A stretch of DNA of 13,685 nucleotides from CAMBDR01 sp046597185 (GCA_046597185.1 JBKJLF010000085.1:1-13685), one strand, 5' to 3'; positions 6,256 to 13,685 are shown, numbered from the stretch's first letter. Notes: generated by a model not told the origin, from the letters alone. Translations and numbers: made by a program.

Positions 6256-8742
6256 ATGAAAAATCATGGGGTAAAGACATTTGAGCTTGGTTCTTACGTC
6301 ATGTTGCGTGCGTGGGCTGGTTTGCTACTGCTCTGCCTTGGCCAGTTCGCTTGCGCCAATCCGCTGGAAGTGGGGTCAAATATTGGCCACGAATTCACTC
6401 TGGCCCCTTATATCAGCATGCTGGAAGACCCCGGCCAACAACTCACCTTGCGCGATGTGCAAAGCCCCGCCCTCGCCAGCCGCTTTCAAACCAGCGCGGC
6501 CGCCAAGAATGGCCAGGATTTGAATTTCGGCTTCACCCGCTCGGCCTGGTGGCTGCGCTTACATTTAAAAAATACCACCGAACAAGCGCAAAGCTATTTG
6601 CTTGAAATCGCCTGGGCGCACCTGGAACAGATTCACTTTTATCAACCCGATGAAAATCAAATCTATCAATTGCAACGCGCTGGCAATGCTGTACCGTTTG
6701 TAGAATGGCCCTACCCCAACCGCTACCCGGTTTTCCCGGTAGACATGCCGGCCAGTGGCGAAAAAATCATTTATCTGCGGGTTCAAAGCGCAGATCGCAT
6801 GGAAATACCCGCCACGCTGTGGACGCGCAGCCAATTTCATGCCCACGAATTGTCTGACTACATGGTGCAAGCGGGCTTTTTTGGGCTGGCCCTGGCGCTG
6901 ATTATTTTTAATTTGCTCTTATATATTACCCTGCGGCGCAGAAGTTATCTGTGGTACGTCATCTATAGCAGTTGCGCCGCGCTGACTCTGGCTTGCCATA
7001 CTGGCTTGGCTAACGAATTACTGCAAGCTAACGGCGGACGCTGGACCACGCTCTCCACCCAGGCTGGGCTGTCGCTCACGGCGGTGGGCTTGATACTGTT
7101 TATGCGCCGCATGCTGGACACCAAAAAACACGTGCCCCGGCTGGATCGATGGCTCAAGGTTATACTGGGCATTCACCTGATTGTTCCCGTGCTACTGACG
7201 ATTTCTTTTTTTCACAGCGTGATCTTTGCCATGATATTGGATGCGGCTACGGTGTTACTGATCCTCATCACCAGCATCGCCTGCGCCCGCCTGCACCAGC
7301 GCGATGCCTGGTTTTTTGTCGCTTCGTTTGTCTTGATTGTCGCGACCATGCTGCCCTTCGTTCTGCATGCCTTTAATTTGATACCCGGCGGCGCTTTCAG
7401 CCGGGATGGGATGCAACTGGGTGCGGCGATTCAAATGCTGATTTTGGCCTGGGCGCTATTGGATCAATATTACATTATGCGGCGCGACAAGGCACAAGCC
7501 CAGGCGGCCACCTGGCAGGCGCAACAGCGCCTGGTTGAACATCTCAGATCATCCGGGGATGAACTGGAACAACGGGTTGCACAAAGGACGGCCGAATTAT
7601 CGGAAAACAATACCGCCCTGCGCCATACCCATCACGAATTACAAACCATCTACCAGGCGGCCCAGACCTCACGCCAACAAGCCGAACAGGCCGAGCAACA
7701 GGCTGCGCTTTCCTTATCCGAATTACGCCAGGCCCAGGCGCAATTGGTGCAATCAGAAAAAATGGCCGCACTGGGACATTTAATCGCGGGCGTGGCCCAC
7801 GAAATTAACACGCCACTGGGTGCCATCAAGTCAAGTGGGCGCAATATTGCCGACAATATGATTCAAGCCTTGCACAAGATCGCCAATTTGCACCAATCCA
7901 TCGACGCACAACAATTACCCTTGTTTTTGCAATTACTCGCCTATGCCAACGCCCCCGCCCCCGCGCGCAGCACGCGCGAAGAACGCACGCTGGTACAACA
8001 AACCACGCCACTGCTCGAAGCATTAGGCGCACCCGCCGCGCGCCAACAGGCGAGCATGTTGGTGCAATTGCATGTCCACACCCATTACCAGGAATTTTTA
8101 CCTTTCCTGTTAAATCACCAGGGCCGCCACATTTTGGATTGCGCCTATCAAATGAGCAATATTATCGGCAGCGCCCACAATATCAATTTGGCGGTGAGCC
8201 GGGTCGCCAAAATTATCTTTGCCTTGAAATCGTTCTCCCAATTCGACCCGGCAAGTGTCATGGAAAGCACGCATTTACACGATGGCATCGAAACGGTATT
8301 GCGCATCTATCAAAGCCAATTTGGTCAAGGTGTCCATTTGGTACGCGACTATGAAGATATTCCACCGCTACCATGCTTTGCCGACCAACTCAACCAGGTT
8401 TGGACCAATCTGATCCAAAATGCTCTGCATGCGATGAATTATCAGGGTACGATTACCATCCGCATTGCCAAACACACTGACACACAAGGCGATTTTGCCA
8501 GCATCAGCGTCAGCGATACCGGTGTGGGCATCCCAGCGGCGCTGCGCGCTAAAATTTTCGACGCTTTTTTTACCACCAAGCCCGCAGGCGAGGGGACGGG
8601 GCTTGGCCTTGACATCGTCAAGAAAATTATCGAGCAACACCATGGCCGTATCGAAGTGCATTCCGAGCCCGGACAGGGAAGCCGCTTCACCGTCTATTTA
8701 CCTTACCAGCCAAGCTTGCCTGCCGATGGGAAAGCCGCATGA
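6256..8742 (+). CDS. 7TM-DISM receptor histidine kinase (complete)
   Basis: 828-residue inner-membrane receptor kinase. Parts in order: signal peptide (LRAWAGLLLLCLGQFACA); periplasmic 7TMR-DISMED2 beta-sandwich (about 35-190, with F-T-R-S-A-W-W-L-R-L-H-L-K-N and W-P-Y-P-N-R-Y-P-V-F-P); seven membrane helices (about 203-405); a long Gln/Ala/Glu-rich coiled coil (405-505). A HisKA domain follows with G-V-A-H-E-I-N-T-P and acceptor His515, and then a complete HATPase (N-box Asn722, D-T-G-V-G-I-P at 754, G-E-G-T-G-L-G-L at 778-785). About 100 extra residues, including S-T-R-E-E-R at 572-577, lie between the two dimerisation helices. DISM domains are thought to bind carbohydrate-like or other small ligands; the ligand here is unknown. 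Start 6256 is preferred for its GAGG seven to nine bases upstream; 6220 and 6301 are alternatives. It overlaps the next gene by four bases. It has no receiver domain of its own. Confidence 0.88.
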   Translation: MKNHGVKTFELGSYVMLRAWAGLLLLCLGQFACANPLEVGSNIGHEFTLAPYISMLEDPGQQLTLRDVQSPALASRFQTSAAAKNGQDLNFGFTRSAWWLRLHLKNTTEQAQSYLLEIAWAHLEQIHFYQPDENQIYQLQRAGNAVPFVEWPYPNRYPVFPVDMPASGEKIIYLRVQSADRMEIPATLWTRSQFHAHELSDYMVQAGFFGLALALIIFNLLLYITLRRRSYLWYVIYSSCAALTLACHTGLANELLQANGGRWTTLSTQAGLSLTAVGLILFMRRMLDTKKHVPRLDRWLKVILGIHLIVPVLLTISFFHSVIFAMILDAATVLLILITSIACARLHQRDAWFFVASFVLIVATMLPFVLHAFNLIPGGAFSRDGMQLGAAIQMLILAWALLDQYYIMRRDKAQAQAATWQAQQRLVEHLRSSGDELEQRVAQRTAELSENNTALRHTHHELQTIYQAAQTSRQQAEQAEQQAALSLSELRQAQAQLVQSEKMAALGHLIAGVAHEINTPLGAIKSSGRNIADNMIQALHKIANLHQSIDAQQLPLFLQLLAYANAPAPARSTREERTLVQQTTPLLEALGAPAARQQASMLVQLHVHTHYQEFLPFLLNHQGRHILDCAYQMSNIIGSAHNINLAVSRVAKIIFALKSFSQFDPASVMESTHLHDGIETVLRIYQSQFGQGVHLVRDYEDIPPLPCFADQLNQVWTNLIQNALHAMNYQGTITIRIAKHTDTQGDFASISVSDTGVGIPAALRAKIFDAFFTTKPAGEGTGLGLDIVKKIIEQHHGRIEVHSEPGQGSRFTVYLPYQPSLPADGKAA

Positions 8743-10673
8743 AGCCCCTCACCCAATTCCTGCTCAAGCTGCTGCTTTGGCTGCCAGCCATGCTAAGCGC
8801 TGGCCTTTGCCTGGCGCAAGCACCAGTTGCCAGCGTCGATTTACGCAATGACCGGGCGCAAACTCTCAACCGCTACTTTGAGGTAGTGGAAGATACCCAA
8901 GCCAATTGGAGTCTGGCCGATTTGCGCACCCCCGCTCTGGCCCGGCATTTTCGGCCAGCTTCGATGAACGACAATGGCCTCAATTTTGGCTACAACCGCT
9001 CGGCCTGGTGGTTACGCATCAAGCTGCGCAATGATAGTGGACAAACCGTGGAACGGGTAATGGAAATCGGTGAAGCCGCGCTGGGCAGTGTGCAATTTTA
9101 CCAGGCCATGCCAGATGGCAGCTTTGCCGTCACCAACACCGGCAGTTCGCAACCCTTTTCCAGCCGGGTCTACCCGAATCGCCAATTCGTCTTCCCGCTG
9201 AGCCTGCCACCGCATAGCGAGCAAGAACATTATTTGCGCATACAATCACAGCATGCTTTGTTGATCAGCGCAACACTCTGGCGACCCGAGACTTTTCATC
9301 ATGCGGAGCGGATTGAATATTCGCTGCAGGCCGGCTATTTTGGCATGGTGTGCGCCATGGTCTTATTCAATCTATTACTGTTTCTTGCTTTGGGTGATAG
9401 CATCTACTTATCCTATGTCGTCTTTACCATGACTTTTGCAGTGAGCATGTCACTGCGCAATGGCTTGGCAATCGAATTTCTCCCCGCTCTGATGGCATCA
9501 TGGATCACCCCCATGTTAAGCCCCAGCATCTCGCTGTCCATGTGTGCATTATTGCAATTTATGCGCAGCATGCTGAATATGGCGACGCTTTTTCCGTGCC
9601 TGGATCGCCTGTGTTTGGCCATGATTGTGATGGAAGCGAGCCTGGGCATCAGCTTTTTCTTTATTTTTGATGTGGCAATACACATTAACACCCACATTCA
9701 CCTTGCCGTCATACTAACGATATTTGCCATCAGCATCACTTGCGCCCGCCATCGGATACGCTCGGCCCATTATTTTCTGGCGGCATTTTCTGCCCTCCTG
9801 TTGGGCGGCATACTGGTCAGCTTGCGCGTTCTGGACTTGATACCTTCCAACGATTTTACGGCCCATGCCCTGCAATTGGGTTCGGCGCTGGAGATGTTAT
9901 TACTGGCCTTTGCCTTGGCCGACCGCTTAAACCTGATTCTGAAAGAAAAGGAAGATGCGCAAATTGAAGCGCTGAGCGCGCAACAAAGCGTGCTCGACAA
10001 TTTACGTTCGGCCGAAGCCTTGCTGGAACAACGGGTGGCCCAGCGTAGTCTGGCCTTGGCCGAGAGCAACCAATCGCTGGCGCAAGCCAATGAGGAACTC
10101 AATAGCGCCTATACCAATTCAGAAACGCTACGTCAGGCCGCAGAACAGGCGCGCCAGCATACCGACCAGGTCAGCCGAGATTTGCATCACGCCCAGGAAC
10201 AATTGATTCAAGCAGAAAAAATGGCCGCCCTCGGACAATTAATTTACCGGGTGGCGCAAGAAATTGATGGCCCCATTAGCACCATTAAAAAAGAGGGCAA
10301 AGATTTATCTCAAGCCTTGCACTCGGCGCTGCAAGATTTGCCCGGCGTATTGCAAAGCTTAAACCCGGAACAACAATTAAAAGTTCTAGAGCTAACACAA
10401 CAAAAGGAACCCGGCTTCCCCGCCATGCTGGCTGAGCATGCTGACGCAATCTTACCGATGTTAGCCTATGCCCGCACGATAGGCGTGAGTACCAAGCGCA
10501 TTAATTTGGCAACTGAACGGGTCAACACAATTATCAAGTCGCTCAAGAATTTTGCCCGGTTTGATGGCAAACTGGATCAAATCGACTTACAAGCTGAAAT
10601 TGACAGCTTGCTTGGTCATTTGGAAAGTGGTGCGCCGCAAAAACCCGCATCGACACAGCAACAGGGCAACTAA
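8739..10673 (+). CDS. 7TM-DISM receptor pseudokinase (no His, no ATPase)
   Basis: 644-residue paralogue of the preceding gene. It has a signal peptide (cleavage near L-C-L-A, residue 26), a 7TMR-DISMED2 domain (about 35-185, again N-R-S-A-W-W-L-R-I-K-L-R-N and Y-P-N-R-Q-F-V-F-P), seven membrane helices (about 196-393), and a coiled coil (400-490). A HisKA-like region starting E-K-M-A-A-L-G-Q-L-I follows. The H-box reads V-A-Q-E-I-D-G-P where the neighbour has V-A-H-E-I-N-T-P: the acceptor His is Gln507 (CAA). The second dimerisation helix is kept (I-N-L-A-T-E-R-V-N-T-I-I-K-S-L-K-N-F-A-R-F-D), but the protein ends about 35 residues later, before any ATPase motif. It cannot be a kinase by itself; a dimer partner or regulator of the preceding kinase is the best guess. 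The frame is clean, arguing against a fresh pseudogene. ATG overlaps the upstream stop (ATGA), so it is translationally coupled. Confidence 0.88.
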   Translation: MKPLTQFLLKLLLWLPAMLSAGLCLAQAPVASVDLRNDRAQTLNRYFEVVEDTQANWSLADLRTPALARHFRPASMNDNGLNFGYNRSAWWLRIKLRNDSGQTVERVMEIGEAALGSVQFYQAMPDGSFAVTNTGSSQPFSSRVYPNRQFVFPLSLPPHSEQEHYLRIQSQHALLISATLWRPETFHHAERIEYSLQAGYFGMVCAMVLFNLLLFLALGDSIYLSYVVFTMTFAVSMSLRNGLAIEFLPALMASWITPMLSPSISLSMCALLQFMRSMLNMATLFPCLDRLCLAMIVMEASLGISFFFIFDVAIHINTHIHLAVILTIFAISITCARHRIRSAHYFLAAFSALLLGGILVSLRVLDLIPSNDFTAHALQLGSALEMLLLAFALADRLNLILKEKEDAQIEALSAQQSVLDNLRSAEALLEQRVAQRSLALAESNQSLAQANEELNSAYTNSETLRQAAEQARQHTDQVSRDLHHAQEQLIQAEKMAALGQLIYRVAQEIDGPISTIKKEGKDLSQALHSALQDLPGVLQSLNPEQQLKVLELTQQKEPGFPAMLAEHADAILPMLAYARTIGVSTKRINLATERVNTIIKSLKNFARFDGKLDQIDLQAEIDSLLGHLESGAPQKPASTQQQGN

Positions 10674-10682
10674 GCAGCACAA

Positions 10683-11930
10683 CTAAAATGTGGCGGGCGG
10701 TGCCTGCACCGGGAAATCAATCGTAAACACCGTTCCCGCACCCACCGTGGAGGCCAGGTATAATTGGCCGCCAAGCGATTTGCGCACCAGATTTTCGACA
10801 ATCGACATACCCAAACCCGTGCCGCCCTTGCCAATTTTGGTGCTAAAAAACGGCTCGCATAAACGTGCCAGATTGGCTTCCGAAATACCGATACCGTTAT
10901 CAGTAAAAGTCATATGTATCATGTCGCCTTGCACGCTGGCGCAAATGGTCAGGACACCATCGGTACGTCCTTCAAAAGCGTGCAAATAGGCATTATTGAC
11001 CAGATTGATTACCACCTGACCCAAGGCACCGGGCATACTGTCGAGTATCACACCCGGTGCGATCTCAATCACCACTTTGTGGGGTTCATGCCGCAAACTG
11101 GGGGCCATGGTCGCCAATATTTCATGCACCACGTGCGCCAAATCAAAAATACGTCGTTGTTCGCTGGCCTGATCGGCGGCCACTTGCTTGAAATTTTGCA
11201 ATAAACTATTGGCGCGTTGCAAATTCTTTTGCAGCATATTGCCGCCATCTTGAATCGACTTTAAGAATTCATCCAGATTACTGCGCTTGAGCAAGCCTAA
11301 CTCGACCGTTTTTTGAAAGCCATGCGCCAGTTCAAGTATCATTTCAGCCGTCATTAAACTGTTCCCCAGCGGGGTACTCAATTCATGCGACACACTCGCC
11401 ACCAGGGTGCTGATGGTCGCCTTGGCTTCGCTACGCGTGAGTTCCTGGCGTTGATTGCGCAAGGTTTCGAGCATTTTTTCCAGCTCATCATTGAGCCGGG
11501 TCAAGGTCAGATTTTTTTGCGTCAAAGCACGCTGCTGCTGAAAAGCCAGGCAGGCCGATTTTATCGTCAGCAAAAAATCATCATTATCAAAAGGTTTTTC
11601 GAGAAAACGATACAAGTTTGCTTCGTTAATGGCGCGTTTCACCCCTTCAAATGCGCTTTGCCCGGTTAACATGATTTTGATGGTTTCCGGGCTAAGTTGA
11701 TGTAGCCGGGCCAGCAGCGCGTCACCGTGCATGCCGGGCATAATGAAATCTGAAATAACCACCATTAAGGATTGGCCATTTTCGCGCAGTTCCGCTTCGA
11801 TTTCCAAGGCCTCTTCAGCGTTCTCAGCAATTTCCACCACATAACCCGTGCCGAGATTACTCATCACAGTTCGTAGTGCACTACGAACTGTAGGATCATC
11901 ATCCACACAAAGTATTGTTCCATCAATCAT
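10683..11930 (-). CDS. Soluble REC-histidine kinase
   Basis: 415-residue cytoplasmic protein with no membrane segment. An N-terminal receiver domain (1-125) is complete: acidic D10-D12, phospho-acceptor Asp61 in V-V-I-S-D-F-I-M-P-G, Thr89 (M-L-T-G-Q) and Lys112 (L-E-K-P-F). A coiled coil (about 130-165) leads to a HisKA H-box S-V-S-H-E-L-S-T-P with His182. A full HATPase follows: Asn313 in N-L-V-N-N-A-Y-L-H-A, D-N-G-I-G-I at 344, and G-K-G-G-T-G-L-G from 367. Phosphorylation of the receiver by another kinase would be expected to tune the kinase output; the 7TM kinase at 6256 is the obvious candidate. The output regulator is not in the window. GGAG six bases before ATG 11930 supports the start. 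It is convergent with the pseudokinase gene, with only nine bases between stop codons. Codons 14-22 lie on a perfect DNA palindrome. Confidence 0.9.
   Translation of the reverse strand: MIDGTILCVDDDPTVRSALRTVMSNLGTGYVVEIAENAEEALEIEAELRENGQSLMVVISDFIMPGMHGDALLARLHQLSPETIKIMLTGQSAFEGVKRAINEANLYRFLEKPFDNDDFLLTIKSACLAFQQQRALTQKNLTLTRLNDELEKMLETLRNQRQELTRSEAKATISTLVASVSHELSTPLGNSLMTAEMILELAHGFQKTVELGLLKRSNLDEFLKSIQDGGNMLQKNLQRANSLLQNFKQVAADQASEQRRIFDLAHVVHEILATMAPSLRHEPHKVVIEIAPGVILDSMPGALGQVVINLVNNAYLHAFEGRTDGVLTICASVQGDMIHMTFTDNGIGISEANLARLCEPFFSTKIGKGGTGLGMSIVENLVRKSLGGQLYLASTVGAGTVFTIDFPVQAPPATF
11866..11891. repeat. Perfect 26-bp palindrome inside the REC-HK coding start
   Basis: The half-site ACAGTTCGTAGTG is followed directly by its exact reverse complement (13-bp arms, no spacer). 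It starts 39 bases inside the REC-HK gene and encodes T-V-R-S-A-L-R-T-V (residues 14-22). It could be a binding site for a dimeric regulator or fold into a strong hairpin in the early mRNA. Confidence 0.85.
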
Positions 11931-12268
11931 TCTCAGCTCCGGGGGAGATTAAGCTATTCATTCATTTTACAGGAATTAACGAGGTGCAAGCACGTAATTA
12001 AGCGCGTAAAAACACAACAATCGCTTATCTGGTAAAACAACACCACATTTACAGCCCAAAATGAAATCATATAAACCTATAGTGCTTTGGACATTTATAC
12101 CAAATGCAAAGGCGTCAGGATTTTTTCAGGCACGGGGAAAGGCAATTCGTTTGGCATGATGATTACATAACAAAGGTACAAAGCTCACGATTATAGCGTG
12201 AGCGGCGAAATGGCGTGCGCAGTACACAGTATCTTATGGTGGCGACGAGTTAATAACACAACAAGCCA

Positions 12269-12298
12269 TTGACAATTAACCACCTTCTCGCCTATTCT
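12269..12298 (+). promoter_or_regulatory. Sigma70-type promoter of the PEP-CTERM gene
   Basis: Consensus -35 TTGACA (12269-12274), an 18-bp spacer, and TATTCT (12293-12298; four of six consensus positions). The transcript would start near 12305, giving a leader of about 95 bases. No sigma54 -24/-12 pair with correct spacing was found in this region. Confidence 0.55.
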
Positions 12299-12337
12299 TG
12301 GGCGGTTGAAATGATTTGGCGAGCTTCAATCAACAAA

Positions 12338-12370
12338 GGGCAATAACTTGCCCGGTTTATATACCCGGGC
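12338..12370 (+). promoter_or_regulatory. Two overlapping, mutually exclusive leader hairpins
   Basis: Hairpin 1: GGGCAA (12338-12343), TAAC loop, TTGCCC (12348-12353). Hairpin 2: GCCCGG (12350-12355), nine-base loop, CCGGGC (12365-12370). Both use GCCC at 12350-12353, so only one can form at a time. They sit 30-60 bases before the ATG of the PEP-CTERM gene. Confidence 0.4.
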
Positions 12371-12399
12371 AGACAACCACACTTCGAAAGAGACTTCAA

Positions 12400-13017
12400 A
12401 TGAAACGAATTTTATCTGCCGCCGCATTGGGCTTACTCCTTTCCAGCCAAGCCATGGCTGATCAGGTTATCCCGGTCAATTACAGTTTCGACACGGGCAC
12501 CGCCTGTGGCAGCTGGTGTTACCATGACCCTTCCTTGACCAAATTAACCGATGGCATCGTCGGCAATGCGGGCTGGGCTCACAATCAGGGGCAAGAATGG
12601 GCGGGTTGGGTATATCAGGCCTCGATCAATGTCAATTTCAATTTCGCCACTGCGCGCAATATTACTTCGGTTTCGATTGGCTCGACCCAGGACAGTTTAA
12701 ACGATGTTGCCTTGCCTTCGTTTGACGTTTGGTCGTTTGAAGGCAACCAGTCGCTACTCAAAGGCAGCCTGAACAACCCGGCCAGTAGCGCCAACGACAA
12801 CGACCCCTATAGCGCTGCACAACATCCGTTTTACACCTTATCGAACTTAAATATCCACAGCAATCAGGTACGCGTCACCGCGCGGGCCAACGGCCCCTGG
12901 ATTTTTATTGATGAAGTGCAGTTCCAGGCCAGCCCCGTACCAGAACCAGAAACCTATGCGATGATGTTGGCAGGTTTGGGCGTTCTTGCTGCGCTGGCGC
13001 GGCGGCGTAAAGCTTAA
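12400..13017 (+). CDS. PEP-CTERM sorting-signal surface protein
   Basis: 205-residue exported protein. It has a signal peptide MKRILSAAALGLLLSSQAMA (cleavage after Ala20) and a central beta-rich region with L-T-D-G-I-V-G-N-A-G-W and F-N-F-A-T-A-R-N-I-T-S-V-S-I, resembling a discoidin/galactose-binding-like sandwich. The C-terminal sorting signal is classical: V-P-E-P-E-T-Y-A-M-M-L-A-G-L-G (from residue 180), then hydrophobic residues and a final R-R-R-K-A. Such proteins are processed by exosortase and end up outside the cell, often with exopolysaccharide. No exosortase or polysaccharide gene is in this window, so it depends on a system elsewhere. Start 12400 is preferred over a TTG at 12316 because it has AAAGAG upstream and directly begins the signal peptide. 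Two Cys (A-C-G-S-W-C) near the N-terminus could form a disulfide. Ligand unknown. Confidence 0.88.
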   Translation: MKRILSAAALGLLLSSQAMADQVIPVNYSFDTGTACGSWCYHDPSLTKLTDGIVGNAGWAHNQGQEWAGWVYQASINVNFNFATARNITSVSIGSTQDSLNDVALPSFDVWSFEGNQSLLKGSLNNPASSANDNDPYSAAQHPFYTLSNLNIHSNQVRVTARANGPWIFIDEVQFQASPVPEPETYAMMLAGLGVLAALARRRKA

Positions 13018-13025
13018 GTTGTACG

Positions 13026-13057
13026 CTCGTCAGCCCACATGCGTGCGGGCTGACGGG
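13026..13057 (+). terminator. Hairpin after the PEP-CTERM gene
   Basis: CGTCAGCCC (13028-13036) pairs perfectly with GGGCTGACG (13047-13055) around a ten-base loop, nine bases after the stop codon. There is no T-run after it, so it is a probable but not classical terminator. Confidence 0.45.
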
Positions 13058-13272
13058 TAGCGCGCCTGATGCACCAAATGGTGTCGGCCCCCAGCCACAT
13101 CCTCGGCTACAAATCTTCGGTTCGAACACCCCACGCCAAGCAAACTGGTTTAGCCAAGCAGCCAGTATCGCGGTAACAGACCCTGTCAACCATCTTTCAC
13201 CTCAATGAAAATTTGCGTCAATTTCAATGTGTAAATAACAGGATTAAATGATACTATGCTCAGCTTTGCTGA

Positions 13273-13685
13273 TTAACCCATTCATCATACGAGGCGCAAA
13301 TCTTCAACCGCATCGCCCGCGTGCGCGAGGCACTGGCGCGCTCAAAATCCTTAGCCGCACAGCAATTGCTGTCCATGCTTGGCAACCTGAACCTGGATAT
13401 GATCATGCCGTTGCTTACGAGCATTTGCCATGACATTGGTTTATACATGGGCGGCTCGATTTTAATGGGCGGCGTGACAGGCGGCATACTGGGTTTTATG
13501 GCGGGCGGCGTGGGCGCAGTGCCCGGTGCCATTGCAGGCGGCACGCTGGGTGCGGAACTTGGCACCGCTATCATGGCTTTTTTGGGTTTGAAAGCCGTGG
13601 TGGCATATATGGTGGGAAGCTTACCCCAAGCCTTGCCTTGCTACGAGGGAGGCTTTATGGCCGCCTGGGGGCCAGGGGAAAACAC
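13273..13685 (+). CDS. Partial glycine-zipper membrane protein, polymorphic-toxin-like N-terminus
   Basis: An open frame runs from just after a TGA (13270-13272) to the window edge without a good start: the first in-frame ATG is 13375, with GTG at 13321. It reads H-S-S-Y-E-A-Q-I-F-N-R-I-A-R-V-R-E-A-L, then L-L-S-M-L-G-N-L-N-L-D-M-I. A long Gly/Ala hydrophobic stretch follows (M-G-G-S-I-L-M-G-G-V-T-G-G-I-L-G-F, G-A-V-P-G-A-I-A-G-G-T-L-G-A-E-L-G), then G-F-M-A-A-W-G-P-G. I recognise this from memory as similar to the glycine-zipper N-terminal domain (DUF6861-like) of polymorphic, probably type VI-secreted, toxins; this is not verified. An ATG at 13248 with AGGA upstream lies one base out of frame and would join the frame at about codon 10 if the A at 13275 were absent. 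Either the gene is frameshifted, or the true start is GTG/ATG internal. The toxin part would lie beyond the edge. Confidence 0.6.

Larger units (their letters stand above)
11931..12399. other. Long intergenic region between REC-HK and PEP-CTERM genes
   Basis: About 470 bases with no supported gene. The left part (11931-12060) must hold the REC-HK promoter: TAAAAT on the minus strand at 11964-11969 is a possible -10 box, without a good -35. The middle (12060-12240) holds only a short unsupported frame and a small dyad, GCTCACG / CGTGAGC, at 12183-12203. The right part holds the sigma70 promoter and leader hairpins of the PEP-CTERM gene. Confidence 0.6.

Noticed and set aside
12061..12159. Short plus-strand frame beginning MKSYKPIVLWTF
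   Set aside because: Only 32 codons, no ribosome site, and no sign of conservation that I can judge.
12110..12330. Sigma54 promoter before the PEP-CTERM gene, expected for some PEP-CTERM genes
   Set aside because: Several GG...GC pairs were tried; none had the ten-base spacing with TGGCA/TTGC context.
12305..12399. Cyclic di-GMP riboswitch in the PEP-CTERM leader
   Set aside because: TTCGAAAGAG resembles a loop piece seen in such RNAs, but the conserved core around AGGGCAAA and GACGCAAAGCC is absent.
13119..13127. tRNA T-loop-like GGTTCGAAC
   Set aside because: Flanking bases do not pair as a T-arm and no acceptor or anticodon arm can be built around it.
12905..13189. 94-codon minus-strand frame over the end of the PEP-CTERM gene and the hairpin
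   Set aside because: It runs through the terminator-like hairpin, has no ribosome site, and no recognisable domain.

Overview
The window looks like chromosomal DNA of a Gram-negative betaproteobacterium, most likely Burkholderiales. The reasons are outer-membrane and lipoprotein genes, a PEP-CTERM surface protein, 7TM-DISM sensor kinases, and moderate G+C with GC-rich codons in most genes. The genus cannot be fixed from the sequence alone. Signal transduction dominates: four histidine-kinase-type genes and one diguanylate cyclase lie in about 9 kb.

Layout. (1) 8-1774, minus strand: a lipoprotein with a PrcB-like C-terminal domain, then a MipA/OmpV-type outer-membrane protein, probably one transcript. 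(2) 1775-3161: a divergent intergenic region followed by an AT-richer, unrecognised lipoprotein gene. That gene is bracketed by two direct copies of a ~100-bp element (1931-2031 and 3076-3176, about 90% identical). The second copy carries the leader and start of the next kinase gene. (3) 3162-4478, plus strand: an RstB-like membrane histidine kinase with no response regulator beside it. (4) 4560-6046, minus strand: a GGEEF diguanylate cyclase with two degenerate receiver-like domains, followed by a 47-residue small ORF. (5) 6256-10673, plus strand: two paralogous 7TM-DISM sensor proteins overlapping by 4 bases. The first is a complete kinase. The second has Gln in place of the phospho-acceptor His and no ATPase domain. 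(6) 10683-11930, minus strand and convergent: a soluble REC-histidine kinase. (7) 11931-12399: a long intergenic region with a good sigma70 promoter and two mutually exclusive hairpins in front of a PEP-CTERM protein gene (12400-13017). (8) From 13273 to the right edge: the start-less N-terminal part of a glycine-zipper membrane protein resembling polymorphic (type VI-type) toxins. An upstream ATG lies one base out of frame with it.

The most plausible functional unit is the 7TM-DISM pair plus the convergent REC-HK. A live receptor kinase is translationally coupled to a receptor-like pseudokinase, so mixed receptor dimers are possible, and the soluble REC-HK is a candidate next component. The diguanylate cyclase is divergent from this pair. 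None of these partnerships is proven by the sequence.
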